NCBI RefSeq assembly: GCF_004354365.1
Contig: NZ_SJCY01000005.1
Location: forward strand, 124,001 to 188,000
Length of the DNA stretch: 64,000 nucleotides
Source: Pedobacter changchengzhani
GTDB taxonomy: Bacteria; Bacteroidota; Bacteroidia; Sphingobacteriales; Sphingobacteriaceae
Direction of reading: 5' to 3'
In this document: positions 43,013-52,125 of the stretch, one piece after another
Position numbering within the stretch: the stretch's first letter is position 1
Layout of the letters: every line of letters starts with the position of its first letter
Program-made: the position numbers and the translations under genes
The notes under the pieces: generated by a model
Database searches by the model: none
Seen by the model: the letters and a program-made list of their open reading frames with translations, nothing else
What the model was told of the DNA's origin: nothing

Positions 43013-45238
43013 ATGAATTCCAAAGGAACCTTATCATTTCTAATCCTTTTTGTTGTAGCAGTGTTAAACAGCGCAACATCTTACGCTCAAACTGATCTCA
43101 CCTTACACGATATTTATGCGAGTAATACCTATCGATCTAGTGGTTATGGAACCGTTAGGTGGCTAAAAAGCGGGCAGGGCTATTCAACTGTAGAGGCCAA
43201 TAAAGATGGTGGAAGTGATATTGTTGAATATGATGCAAAAACTGGCGCAAAAACAATTTTAGTTAATGCAAAACAGCTAACGCCGAAAAATGCCAAATCA
43301 CCTTTATGGATCGACGATTATGAATGGTCTGCAGATAATTCAAAGTTGTTGATTTTTACCAATACCCGAAAAGTATGGAGATACAATACCCGTGGCGATT
43401 ATTGGGTGTTGAATCTAAAGACAGGAAATTTACAGCAATTAGGTAAATCGTTGGTGGGTAGTACTTTAATGTTTGCGAAATTTTCTCCAGATGGTGCAAA
43501 GGTCGGTTACGTAAGTCAGCAAAATGTTTATGTAGAAAACATTGCCAATAGTACTGTTAAACAATTAACTTTCGACGGTGGCAAAAATATCATTAACGGA
43601 ACATTTGATTGGGTTTACGAAGAAGAACTAGATTGTAGAGATGGGTTTAGATGGAGTCCTGACGGTAAATTTATCGCATACTGGCAATCAGATACAAAAA
43701 ATATTGGGACGTTTTACTTAATTGATAATATAGATTCTTTATACTCAAAACCAATTCCGTTGCCTTACCCAAAGGTTGGCACAAAATTATCAGCGGTTAA
43801 AGTTGGCGTAATTTCTGCCGATGGTGGAAAAACCAATTGGTTTAAAATTCCTGGCGACCCTACAAATAATTATTTAGCTAGAATGGAATTTATTCCGAAT
43901 TCGAATGAAGTAATTGTGCAACAATTAAATCGTCCTCAAAATACCAATAAACTTTGGAAATGCGATGTAAAAACCATGTCTATCAATAATATGTACACCG
44001 AAAAGGATGGTTCTTTTTTAGATGTACATGATGATACGCGTTGGGTAGATGGCAACAAATACTTTACTTGGACAAGCGAAAAAGATGGCTGGAATCACCT
44101 TTACAAAATATCTAGAGATGGACGAGAATCAAAACTGATTACCGTAGGGGATTTTGACGTTGTTCAAATTACAACAATTGACTCTAAAAACGGATATGTT
44201 TACTATATCGCTTCGCCTGATAACTTTACACAACGTTATTTATACCGAAGTAAGTTAGATGGTGGCAGCAAGGCTGAAAGAATTACGCCAGAAGCATTGC
44301 AGGGGCAAAATGCTTACCAAATGTCTGAGAATGCAGAATGGGCTATTCATACTTTTCAAAATTCTACTACACCGCCTGTAATTTCGTTGGTTAGCTTACC
44401 AAACCATAAAGTGGTTCGTACTTTGGTGGATAATCATTTATTAAAAGAAAAATATGACGCATTAAAGTTAAATGCAAAAGAATTTATAAAAATTGATATC
44501 GGAGATGTGAGTTTAGATGCTTGGATGATTAAACCAAGAAACTTTGATCCAAATAAAAAATACCCTATTTTATTTTATGTGTATGGAGAACCGGCTGGCT
44601 CTACCGTGCAAGATGATTGGGAAGGTGGCTCGTTATGGGATCAATATATGGCACAACAAGGAAATATTGTGGTGAGTATAGATAATCGTGGTACAAAAAC
44701 ACCTCGAGGTAAAGCTTGGAGAAATTCAATTTACGGCCAAATCGGAATATTAGCTTCTCAAGATCAGGCAAATGCCGCTAAAAAATTATTTGCAACTTAT
44801 CCATTTATCGATCAACAAAGAGTAGGTATTTGGGGTTGGAGTGGCGGTGGCCAAATGACGCTTAACTGCATGTTCCGTCACCCGGATATTTACAAAACTG
44901 GTTTGGCACTTGCGTTTGTTTCAGACCAACGTTTATATGATGCAACCTACCAAGAGCGTTATATGGGTTTAATTACCGATAATGCGAAAGGTTATCACGA
45001 TGGTTCGCCAATTAATTTTGCTAAAAATTTAGAAGGAAAGTTGATGATTATTGCAGGTACTGCCGATGATAATGTGCACTATCAAAGTTTCGAAATGCTT
45101 TCTAACGAGTTAATTAAACAAAATAAAATGTTTAATATGATGTCATATCCAATGCGTACGCACTCCATTAACGAAAGAGATAATACAACTTACCATTTAA
45201 GAGAAACGATGGCTAAGTATTGGAAAGAGAATTTATAA
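43013..45238 (+). CDS. Dipeptidyl peptidase IV family serine peptidase (S9B)
   Basis: The protein has 741 residues with a signal peptide ending SYAQ. An N-terminal beta-propeller (about 60-480) includes DWVYEEEL (Glu203-Glu205), the double-Glu motif that DPP4 uses to bind the free N-terminus. The alpha/beta-hydrolase domain has Ser610 in GWSGGG, Asp685 in GTADDNVH and His717 in MRTHSI. The enzyme should remove N-terminal X-Pro dipeptides in the periplasm. It is the last PUL gene and one of three proline-oriented peptidases in the window. Confidence 0.93.
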   Translation: MNSKGTLSFLILFVVAVLNSATSYAQTDLTLHDIYASNTYRSSGYGTVRWLKSGQGYSTVEANKDGGSDIVEYDAKTGAKTILVNAKQLTPKNAKSPLWIDDYEWSADNSKLLIFTNTRKVWRYNTRGDYWVLNLKTGNLQQLGKSLVGSTLMFAKFSPDGAKVGYVSQQNVYVENIANSTVKQLTFDGGKNIINGTFDWVYEEELDCRDGFRWSPDGKFIAYWQSDTKNIGTFYLIDNIDSLYSKPIPLPYPKVGTKLSAVKVGVISADGGKTNWFKIPGDPTNNYLARMEFIPNSNEVIVQQLNRPQNTNKLWKCDVKTMSINNMYTEKDGSFLDVHDDTRWVDGNKYFTWTSEKDGWNHLYKISRDGRESKLITVGDFDVVQITTIDSKNGYVYYIASPDNFTQRYLYRSKLDGGSKAERITPEALQGQNAYQMSENAEWAIHTFQNSTTPPVISLVSLPNHKVVRTLVDNHLLKEKYDALKLNAKEFIKIDIGDVSLDAWMIKPRNFDPNKKYPILFYVYGEPAGSTVQDDWEGGSLWDQYMAQQGNIVVSIDNRGTKTPRGKAWRNSIYGQIGILASQDQANAAKKLFATYPFIDQQRVGIWGWSGGGQMTLNCMFRHPDIYKTGLALAFVSDQRLYDATYQERYMGLITDNAKGYHDGSPINFAKNLEGKLMIIAGTADDNVHYQSFEMLSNELIKQNKMFNMMSYPMRTHSINERDNTTYHLRETMAKYWKENL

Positions 45239-45254
45239 TTATTAAAATTGTTAT

Positions 45255-46285
45255 TGCGAGGCATGAAGCAATCTTTCTGGTAAAGGTTGTCCAATGCTTT
45301 AATGACAACAAATAAATTTTTAGAAAAGAGAGTGTTATAACCTAAGGTCGATAATTAATTAATATGTTCGAGAGTCAAAATGGTGTTTTGGGTTAAAGCG
45401 GCCGTCACCCTGAATTTAGTTCAGGGTCTTTATAGCAGGAAAGATGCTGATCCCGAAAAATTCGGGACAGCATGACGAGAAGCCTAAGCGTAACGTCAAT
45501 AGAGCATGATTACCAACGTAACAGTTGTCAAACTCAGGTTTGTACGAAAAAACCGTCATTGCGAGGCACGAAGCAATCTTTACAGCTAAGATTGCCCAAC
45601 AGCTTTAATGACAACAAATAAATTTTTAGAAAAGAGAGTGTTATAACCTAAGGTCGATAATTAATTAATATGTTCGAGAGTCAAAATGGTGTTTTGGGTT
45701 AAAGCGGCCGTCACCCTGAATTTAGTTCAGGGTCTTTATAGCAGGAAAGATGCTGATCCCGAAAAATTCGGGACAGCATGACGGGAAGCCTAAGCGTAAC
45801 GCCAATAGAGCATGATTACCAACGTAACAGTTGTCAAACTCAGGTTTGTACGAAAAAACCGTCATTGCGAGGCACGAAGCAATCTTTACAGCCAAGATTG
45901 TCCAACAGCTTTAATGACAACAAATAAATTTTTAGAAAAGAGAGTGTTATAACCTAAGGTCGATAATTAATTAATATGTTCGAAATTCAAAATGGTGTTT
46001 TGGGTTAAAGCGGCCGTCACCCTGAATTTAGTTCAGGGTCTTATAGCAGGAAAGATGCTGATCCCGAAAAATTCGGGACAGCATGACGAGAAGCCTAATC
46101 GTAACGCCAATAGAGCATGATTACCAACGTAACAATTTTCGTACTCAGGTTTGCGCGAAAAAACGGTCATTGCGAGGTACGAAGCAATCTTTCAAGCTAA
46201 GATTGTCGAATACTTTAATGACTAAAAAATCGTCATTGCTAGGCACGAAGCAATCTTTACAGCTAAGATTGCCCAACATTTTAGA
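45255..46285. repeat. Tandem array of three ~306-bp palindromic repeat units plus partial ends
   Basis: Units run 45301-45606, 45607-45912 and 45913-46216, differing by only a few substitutions and one or two short indels. Each has AACCTAAGGTCGATAATTA, then a CCCTGAAT..ATTCAGGG-type hairpin, a TCCCGAA/TTCGGGA hairpin, an ACTCAGGTT end and the core ATTGCGAGGCACGAAGCAATC. Core fragments flank the array on both sides. No gene is credible here; a 70-codon frame at 46083-46295 lies inside the repeats. The array fills the 1061-base gap between DPP4 and the serine lyase. Confidence 0.92.
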
Positions 46286-46299
46286 AACAAATTAACTAA

Positions 46300-47856
46300 A
46301 TGAATAATTACCCGAGTATTTTTAATGATGTAATTGGCCCAGTAATGCGTGGCCCTTCAAGCTCTCACTGCGCGGCCTCGCTCCGTATCGGGCGACTTTG
46401 TAAAGACCTTATGGACGGGGAAATTACTCATATTTTAATCGAGTTCGATCCAACAGGTTCATTGGCAGATACACATACCGGGCAAGGTTCGGATATGGGT
46501 TTGTTTGGTGGGTTTTTAGGTTGGGAAGCCGATGATGAACGCTTACCGAGATCGGAAAAATACATAGCCGAGGCTGGAATAACGATTGAGTTTGCCGTAC
46601 GCGATATTAAAGCTGCGCACTTAAACACTTATCTTATTACGCTAACTAATGATAAAGAAACGAGAACAGTAACTTCTATTTCTACCGGTGGCGGGATGAT
46701 TGAAGTGGTCGCCATTGATGGTGTTGATGTTTCTATGTTAGGCGATTTTTACGAAACTTTAATTTATTGTAAAACAACCGATAAAATTGTAGAACTGATA
46801 AAAGCAGAAATGCCTTTCGATCATATTATGCTGCACAATGGCGATGCAACTTTTATTCAAATAAAGGCACAAGGGTTTCCAAGTGAATCGCTACAAGCGA
46901 AACTAGCAGCTTTAGCGGATTTTATATCCATCAAAAAATTAGGTGCAGTTTTGCCCGTTTTATCCCGCAAGGATGTAGCTGTTCCTTATACAACTTGTAA
47001 CGAAATGCTGGCGTACAATAAAGATAAAAATCTGTCTTTGTTAGATTTAGCCATTCTTTATGAGCGTGAAAGAGGAAATATCTCTAAAGAAGAAGTTGTA
47101 GAAAAAATGCGCAAAATTGTACGCATACTAAAAGACTCTATTAAATCTGGTTTGCAGGGTACGGAATATGCCGATAGACTTTTGGGTAGCCAATCTGTTA
47201 ATTATAAAAGTGCACTCGAAAAAAATAAACTGGTAGGTTCAGGCGCTATCGACAATGTGGTGATGTACGTTTCTGCATTGATGGAAGTAAAAAGTTCTAT
47301 GGGTGTTATTGTTGCTGCACCTACGGCAGGTTCATGTGGTACTTTGCCAGGCGCCATCATTGGAAGTGCAGATTTTTTACAGGTTTCTGAAGATGATGCT
47401 GTAGAAGCCATGTTGGTTTCTGGCTTAATCGGTATTTTCATTGCTACCCAATCTACATTTGCAGGCGAAGTAGCAGGTTGTGGTGTAGAATATGGTTCTG
47501 GTGGTGGCATGGCTGCGGCCGCAATTGTTTACATGCAAAAAGGCACATTAGCGCAATCGCTCGCAGCTGCTTCAATGGTATTGCAAAGCACACTCGGCAT
47601 GTCGTGCACGCCGATAGCAAATAGGGTAGAGGCTCCATGTTTAGGAAACAATATTATGGCTGCAACCAATGCTGTTACATTTGCAAATATGGCATTGTCT
47701 GGCTACGATCCGTTGCTCCCATTGGATGAAGTAATTGAAACCATGCACATTATAGGTATGGCAATTCCACACGAATTTAAGTGTACAAATATTGGCGGTT
47801 TATGCGCAACAAAAACTGCAAAAATTTTAGAGGCAAAATTAAATTCTTTAAACTAA
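46300..47856 (+). CDS. sdaA: L-serine ammonia-lyase, iron-sulfur type
   Basis: The 518-residue single-chain enzyme converts L-serine to pyruvate and ammonia. The beta domain comes first (about 1-170: IFNDVIGPVMRGPSSSHCAASLRIGR, then TGSLADTHTGQGSDMGL). The alpha domain spans about 190-515 with VAAPTAGSCGTLPGA (Cys346), VAGCGVEYG and VEAPCLGNN, cysteines that bind the 4Fe-4S cluster in this family. The start codon lies 14 bases past the repeat array, so any promoter must sit in or near repeat DNA. Not obviously linked to the PUL. Confidence 0.93.
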   Translation: MNNYPSIFNDVIGPVMRGPSSSHCAASLRIGRLCKDLMDGEITHILIEFDPTGSLADTHTGQGSDMGLFGGFLGWEADDERLPRSEKYIAEAGITIEFAVRDIKAAHLNTYLITLTNDKETRTVTSISTGGGMIEVVAIDGVDVSMLGDFYETLIYCKTTDKIVELIKAEMPFDHIMLHNGDATFIQIKAQGFPSESLQAKLAALADFISIKKLGAVLPVLSRKDVAVPYTTCNEMLAYNKDKNLSLLDLAILYERERGNISKEEVVEKMRKIVRILKDSIKSGLQGTEYADRLLGSQSVNYKSALEKNKLVGSGAIDNVVMYVSALMEVKSSMGVIVAAPTAGSCGTLPGAIIGSADFLQVSEDDAVEAMLVSGLIGIFIATQSTFAGEVAGCGVEYGSGGGMAAAAIVYMQKGTLAQSLAAASMVLQSTLGMSCTPIANRVEAPCLGNNIMAATNAVTFANMALSGYDPLLPLDEVIETMHIIGMAIPHEFKCTNIGGLCATKTAKILEAKLNSLN

Positions 47857-47905
47857 TTTATACAGTTTAAAGCAATTTTCTGTAAATGTTGCGGTGATTT
47901 ATTGC

Positions 47906-47913
47906 TAAATTTG
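47906..47913 (+). promoter_or_regulatory. -7-like promoter box (TAAATTTG) before the aminopeptidase
   Basis: The octamer fits TAnnTTTG, 55 bases ahead of the ATG. A TTG lies 14 bases upstream, shorter than the canonical -33 spacing. Confidence 0.35.
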
Positions 47914-47968
47914 AATTTAATAAGTGTCAGTCAAATCATGCCATTAGGCATCATCAATCTCAATAAAA

Positions 47969-49351
47969 ATGTTTAACAAAGAAATTTATATAGATAGAAG
48001 AAGAAAACTTTTAAGCACTGTAAATAGTGGCTTAATTTTGTTAATGGGTAATGAAGAAAGTAGTATAAATTACCACGATAATCAATATCCTTTTAGGCAA
48101 GACAGTAATTTTCTTTATTTTTTCGGCATTGATAGACCAGGATTAGTTGGTTTAATAGATGTTGATGCAAATGAAAGTATGCTTTTTGGCGATGATGTTA
48201 GTGTAGAAGACATTGTTTGGACCGGCCCGATGCCTTCTTTGGCGCAACAAGGATCGGAAGTTGGCGTTAGTAAAACTGCCAATTACAAAAGCGTACACAA
48301 CTATTTAGATAAGGCTTTAAAAGCAAAGCAACATATTCACTTTTTACCACCTTACCGCCCAGAAAATGCGGCGAAGTTGAATTACTGGCTAAATATTCCG
48401 TTAGAAAAACTTAAGGATGAAAGCAGTGTAATACTTATAAAAGCAATTGTAGCGCAACGTGCGGTGAAATCTGCAGAAGAGGTTGCAGAAATTGAAATAG
48501 CTGTAAATACAACTATTGATATGCAAACTGAAGCTGCAAGATTGGCGCAAGATGGTGTTTCTGAAACACATATTGCCGGCGTAATTCACGGTATTGCGTT
48601 AAGTGCTGGCGGGCACCTTGCATTTCCAACTATTTTAACAGTAAACGGACAAATTCTGCACAACCATTCTCAAGGTAATATTTTGCACAACGGGCAAATG
48701 TTATTGGTAGATTGTGGCGCAGAAACCGCCATGCATTATGGTGGCGACCTTACGCGTACTTCGCCAGTAAGCCAAAAGTTTACCAGCAGACAAAAAGAAT
48801 TATATGATATTGTTGTGGATGCACACGAAGCTGCGGTTAACTTTTTAAAACCGGGTAAATATTATAAAGATGCACATTTATTGGCTTGCGAAACTTTAGT
48901 AAATGGATTGAAAAGTGTGGGTTTGATGAAAGGCGACACTAAAGATGCTGTTGCCCAAGGTGCACATGCCATGTTTTTTCAATGTGGTTTAGGCCATTTA
49001 ATGGGTTTAGATACCCACGATATGGAAGATTTAGGCGAACAATATGTTGGCTATACCGACGAATTGAAAAAAAGTACACAATTCGGTCTAAAATCATTAC
49101 GGTTAGGTCGCCAAGTTGAAGAAGGGTTTGTGTTAACGGTAGAACCGGGAATTTATATCATTCCGGAATTGATCGATTTGTGGAAATCGGAAAACAAATT
49201 CTTAGATTTTATCAACTATGATAACCTAGAAAAATATAAGGATTTTGGTGGCATAAGGATTGAAGAGGATTTGTTGATTACCGAAAATGGCAACCGTATT
49301 TTAGGTAAAAACCTACCAAGAAATACCGAATTGCTAAAACCAAATAATTAA
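47969..49351 (+). CDS. Xaa-Pro aminopeptidase (M24B), cytoplasmic
   Basis: The protein has 460 residues and no signal peptide. The N-terminal aminopeptidase-P domain (about 1-170) has FRQDSNFLYFFGID. The catalytic domain shows Asp248 (LLVDCGAE), Asp260 (GGDLTR), His343 (GLGHLMGLDTHD), Glu392 (TVEPGIY) and Glu432 (IRIEED), the five metal ligands. It cleaves N-terminal residues that precede proline. Five bases separate its stop from the dehydrogenase downstream, so the two are co-transcribed. Confidence 0.93.
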   Translation: MFNKEIYIDRRRKLLSTVNSGLILLMGNEESSINYHDNQYPFRQDSNFLYFFGIDRPGLVGLIDVDANESMLFGDDVSVEDIVWTGPMPSLAQQGSEVGVSKTANYKSVHNYLDKALKAKQHIHFLPPYRPENAAKLNYWLNIPLEKLKDESSVILIKAIVAQRAVKSAEEVAEIEIAVNTTIDMQTEAARLAQDGVSETHIAGVIHGIALSAGGHLAFPTILTVNGQILHNHSQGNILHNGQMLLVDCGAETAMHYGGDLTRTSPVSQKFTSRQKELYDIVVDAHEAAVNFLKPGKYYKDAHLLACETLVNGLKSVGLMKGDTKDAVAQGAHAMFFQCGLGHLMGLDTHDMEDLGEQYVGYTDELKKSTQFGLKSLRLGRQVEEGFVLTVEPGIYIIPELIDLWKSENKFLDFINYDNLEKYKDFGGIRIEEDLLITENGNRILGKNLPRNTELLKPNN

Positions 49352-49356
49352 TCGAC

Positions 49357-50373
49357 ATGAAAACATTAGTCTGTACGGAGCCTGGTAATTTTGAATATCA
49401 AAATGCTGAACAACCTGTTTTAGAAAAAGGGCGAGCTATAATTAAAATTAAAAGAATAGGCATTTGCGGTACCGATATTCATGCTTATGAAGGTGTGCAA
49501 CCATTTTTCGAATATCCAAGAATTTTAGGTCACGAGTTGGCCGGCGATTTAATATCGTTTGATGATGCACCGGGATTTAAAATCGGCGAAGCGGTAACCA
49601 TTGCGCCGTATTTTAGTTGTGGTACTTGTATCGCTTGTCGCAGTGGTAAACCAAATTGCTGTACCAGTATAAAGGTTTGTGGGGTGCATCAAGATGGTGG
49701 CATGGTAGAGTATCTTTCTGTCCCTTCATCATCGTTAATACATGGCGAGGGTTTAAGTTACGATGAACTTGCTTTGGTTGAGCCTTTAGCCATTGGTGCA
49801 CACGGTGTGAGAAGAGCTGGAGTGCAGAAAGGCGAATTTGTTTTGGTAGTTGGCGCTGGACCAATTGGTTTAGGTACTATGGAGTTTGCGCGCATTGCTG
49901 GAGCTAAAGTTATCGCTTTAGATATTAACGACCAACGCCTTCAGTTTTGTAAAGATAAATTGGGCGTTACTCATACTATAAATGCTTTAAGTAACAATAT
50001 AGTTGGTCAATTGGCCGAAATTACAAATGGAGATATGCCGACCGTAGTGATTGATGCTACAGGTAATTTAAAGGCTATTAACAACGCATTTGAATATATG
50101 GCGCACGGTGCAAGATATGTTTTAATCGGATTGCAGAAACAGAGTATTAGTTTTAATCATCCAGAATTTCATAAACGTGAGGCAACTTTAATGAGCAGTC
50201 GTAACGCTACTGCACAAGATTTTGATCATGTAATCGCAAGTATGAAGAGTGGCGCAGTTAATCCAGCCACTTACATTACCCATCGCATTGCTTTTGATGA
50301 TGTTAAAGATGAGTTTAAGAAATGCTTGGATCCTGCAAACGGCGTAATAAAAGCAGTTATCGAAATTAATTAA
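49357..50373 (+). CDS. Zinc-dependent medium-chain alcohol/sugar dehydrogenase
   Basis: The protein has 338 residues. Catalytic zinc ligands are Cys37 (GICGTD) and His59-Glu60 (GHE); structural zinc cysteines 88, 91, 94 and 102 are all present (CGTCIACRSGKPNCC). The NAD site is VVGAGPIGLG. It is a close paralogue of the PUL enzyme at 37.6 kb, sharing HELA, GVH.DGGM.EY, VEPLAIG and FHK.E.TL.SR.A stretches, but it keeps the structural zinc. It resembles L-galactonate or sorbitol-type dehydrogenases. Partner of the aminopeptidase gene in a two-gene unit that ends at a hairpin. Confidence 0.88.
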   Translation: MKTLVCTEPGNFEYQNAEQPVLEKGRAIIKIKRIGICGTDIHAYEGVQPFFEYPRILGHELAGDLISFDDAPGFKIGEAVTIAPYFSCGTCIACRSGKPNCCTSIKVCGVHQDGGMVEYLSVPSSSLIHGEGLSYDELALVEPLAIGAHGVRRAGVQKGEFVLVVGAGPIGLGTMEFARIAGAKVIALDINDQRLQFCKDKLGVTHTINALSNNIVGQLAEITNGDMPTVVIDATGNLKAINNAFEYMAHGARYVLIGLQKQSISFNHPEFHKREATLMSSRNATAQDFDHVIASMKSGAVNPATYITHRIAFDDVKDEFKKCLDPANGVIKAVIEIN

Positions 50374-50385
50374 TTTTTAAAGTAT

Positions 50386-50418
50386 TTAAGCAAACCGCAT
50401 CTATTGCGGTTTGCTTAA
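50386..50418. terminator. Bidirectional hairpin between convergent genes
   Basis: TTAAGCAAACCGCA (50386-50399) pairs perfectly with TGCGGTTTGCTTAA (50405-50418), loop of 5. It sits 12 bases after the dehydrogenase stop and overlaps the last codons of the opposing membrane-protein gene. Confidence 0.75.
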
Positions 50419-50859
50419 AACTCTTTCGTGTACTTTAACCTTAAAATTATTGCTTTTTTTGGTAACTGAATTTACAATTGTATAAAAATCATCGCCTTTG
50501 TTTTTATAAATGCTATCCCCAATTTGTACAATACCCAACATTTCTTCGGGCATTGGTAAGGCTCTTCCATCATCAAATTTCATCTCTTTAAAATAGGCTT
50601 TACGTGGCTCGTTGTAAATGCCGACCACTGTGTTTTTTAGCGCTACCATTTTAACGATATTGTCTTTTTCAGAACTGCTTATTTGTTTAATGAAAAACCA
50701 AAATCCACCAAAAATTAATGCGAAAAAGAACATCACAATCTGAAAAAAACTAATTTTTGTATTGTATTTCTTTGTGTACCAGTTTGCTGTAATCATGATT
50801 GCGACCATGAAAAAGAACAAGCCGAACATAATCAGCATCATCATCTTGTCTCCGCTCAT
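50401..50859 (-). CDS. Small membrane protein of unknown function
   Basis: The protein has 152 residues. Two hydrophobic segments span roughly residues 7-27 and 38-58, separated by a short basic stretch NWYTKKYNTK. The remaining 95 residues are hydrophilic with mixed charge (GRALPMPEEMLGIVQIGDSIYKNKGDDFYTIV..) and probably face one side of the inner membrane. I do not recognise a family. The gene converges on the dehydrogenase gene and shares the terminator hairpin at its 3' end. Codon use looks like the surrounding core genes. Confidence 0.65.
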   Translation of the reverse strand: MSGDKMMMLIMFGLFFFMVAIMITANWYTKKYNTKISFFQIVMFFFALIFGGFWFFIKQISSSEKDNIVKMVALKNTVVGIYNEPRKAYFKEMKFDDGRALPMPEEMLGIVQIGDSIYKNKGDDFYTIVNSVTKKSNNFKVKVHERVLSKPQ

Positions 50860-50864
50860 GTTGG

Positions 50865-51008
50865 TTATTTAGCTGGTTTTTTGTTTTTTAAACTTAGTGC
50901 AGACTTGGCATTTAATGCCGACACAACTTTTTTTCCTGTTCTTGCCTCTAATTCTTTTTTAGCAACACTTGCAACATTCCATGTTGCGTCGCTTTTGCTA
51001 GTCAAAGT
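50865..51008 (-). pseudogene. C-terminal remnant resembling BRO/DinD-like antirepressor proteins
   Basis: A 47-codon open stretch on the minus strand reads ..DATWNVASVAKKELEARTGKKVVSALNAK and ends SLKNKKPAK. The segment VAKKELEARTGKKVVS-LNAK is the kind of tail found at the end of BRO-N/DinD-like proteins (residues such as ..R..IE..TGK.V.S..NAK). There is no ATG, an in-frame stop lies just upstream, and the expected N-terminal BRO domain is missing. I read it as the decayed end of a prophage or mobile-element gene. Family assignment is from memory of the motif only. Confidence 0.4.
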
Positions 51009-51073
51009 TTAAAAACCTGATTTCTATAATTATTTTGCTGAAAATCATATTCCATTGGCGTTATACTTAGGCT

Positions 51074-51152
51074 CATCGTCATGCTGAATTTATTTCAGCA
51101 TCTTTCTTGCTATTAAAACCCTGATCCCGATGAATCGGGCCAGGGTGACGGT
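51074..51152. repeat. Two-hairpin interspersed repeat, variant form
   Basis: First hairpin ATGCTGAA..TTCAGCAT, second hairpin CCCTG-ATCCCGAT..ATCGGG-CC-AGGG, ending GGTGACGG. It is the same module as the repeats near 59.6 kb and in the 45-46 kb array, but with the CCCGA/TCGGG arms placed in the second hairpin rather than the first. Confidence 0.7.
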
Positions 51153-51252
51153 GTCTAAAAACAGTAAATAAACTTTCCGTTAGTTATTGCTTATCCTACT
51201 AATTACTTAGCAATTTACGCATATCTAAACATCAAGCCTACAAAATTTTTTA

Positions 51253-51284
51253 AACAAAAAAAGCCCACTTTTCAGTGCGCTTTT
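51253..51284 (-). terminator. Terminator of the tRNA-Met gene
   Basis: On the minus strand AAGCGCACT pairs with AGTGGGCTT (one mismatch) around GAAA and is followed by a run of Ts. It lies just downstream of the tRNA 3' end. Confidence 0.75.
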
Positions 51285-51291
51285 AAATCAG

Positions 51292-51365
51292 TAGCGGGGA
51301 GCAGGATCGAACTGCCGACCTCAGGGTTATGAATCCTGCGCTCTAACCATCTGAGCTACCCCGCC
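51292..51365 (-). tRNA. tRNA-Met (anticodon CAU)
   Basis: The 74-nt cloverleaf reads GGCGGGG acceptor paired with CCCCGCT plus discriminator A, D-arm GCTC..GAGC, anticodon loop TTCATAA, and a T-arm with GTTCGATCC. CCA is not encoded. The acceptor pairs fully, unlike the initiator's mismatch, so it is the elongator type; a lysidine-modified tRNA-Ile cannot be excluded from sequence alone. It marks the left border of the accessory island. Positions 51366-51663 upstream of it hold only AT-rich DNA. Confidence 0.95.
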
Positions 51366-51663
51366 GGGTTTTTAAACATTTACAAAACGTGTAAATATTC
51401 GAATGGTTATTTTTTCGAATTGCAAATATAGAACAAATTAATTTTTTTTTGAAATGAAATGTGAAATATACTGTAACAAGCTGTTAATCCATTAATTATA
51501 TGACTTATATCAAATCGTTTATTGGTTTTAAGGGTTAAATAATATTGAAATTTTAATTTTTTGTAATCTTCATATGCGATTCTAAAGATAGATTTAGATT
51601 CGCATATAAATAATTTATTTAGTGTAAATATTGCTTTTTTGTCTCATATATATCTCATTTAGG

Positions 51664-52125
51664 TTAAATCATTCCTTCATCAAGGAAACTATAATACCCA
51701 TATTCAGTAATTATGACGTGATCAAAAACTACTATTTCCAACAGCTTCCCACATTCAACTAATTTTTTTGTTAACCGTATGTCTGATTCACTCGGTCTTA
51801 AATTCCCACTAGGATGGTTATGTGCAACTATTATCGAGGAACAGTTACCTTTTAAAGCAGTAGCAAATACAATCTTAGGATCAACAACAGTTCCACTCAC
51901 GCCACCTATTGAAATGTCAGCCAAACCAAGAACTCTATTTGCTCTGTTGAGTAGGATGACTTTGAACTCCTCTAGGAAGTTAATTCTCCCTTTATCCCAC
52001 TCTTGTTTTAAAAGTTGATACGTTTCCAATGAAGATGTAATCTTAGGGCGCTCACTAATTTTGTAATCTGGTGTGTAGGTTACTTGTACCTCACATAATC
52101 TTAAACTGTTTTCTATCTGTACCAT
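51664..52125 (-). CDS. RadC-like JAB-domain protein
   Basis: The protein has 153 residues, covering just the JAB/MPN catalytic fold of RadC and lacking the N-terminal helix-hairpin-helix. The metal motif is AHNHPSGNLRPSESD (about residues 101-115), with EEFKVILLNRANRVLG and ADISIGGVSGT as core strands and HVIITEYGYYSFLDEG at the end. The function of these short RadC proteins is unknown; they are very often carried by genomic islands and phages in Bacteroidota. It lies between tRNA-Met and the cassette-like genes, on the same strand. Confidence 0.9.
   Translation of the reverse strand: MVQIENSLRLCEVQVTYTPDYKISERPKITSSLETYQLLKQEWDKGRINFLEEFKVILLNRANRVLGLADISIGGVSGTVVDPKIVFATALKGNCSSIIVAHNHPSGNLRPSESDIRLTKKLVECGKLLEIVVFDHVIITEYGYYSFLDEGMI

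Noticed and set aside
45255..46285. Possible CRISPR array because of regular repeats
   Set aside because: The period is 306 bp with near-identical whole units and no unique spacers; no cas genes are present.
46083..46295. 70-codon reading frame
   Set aside because: It lies entirely inside the palindromic repeat array and its product reads like translated repeat DNA.
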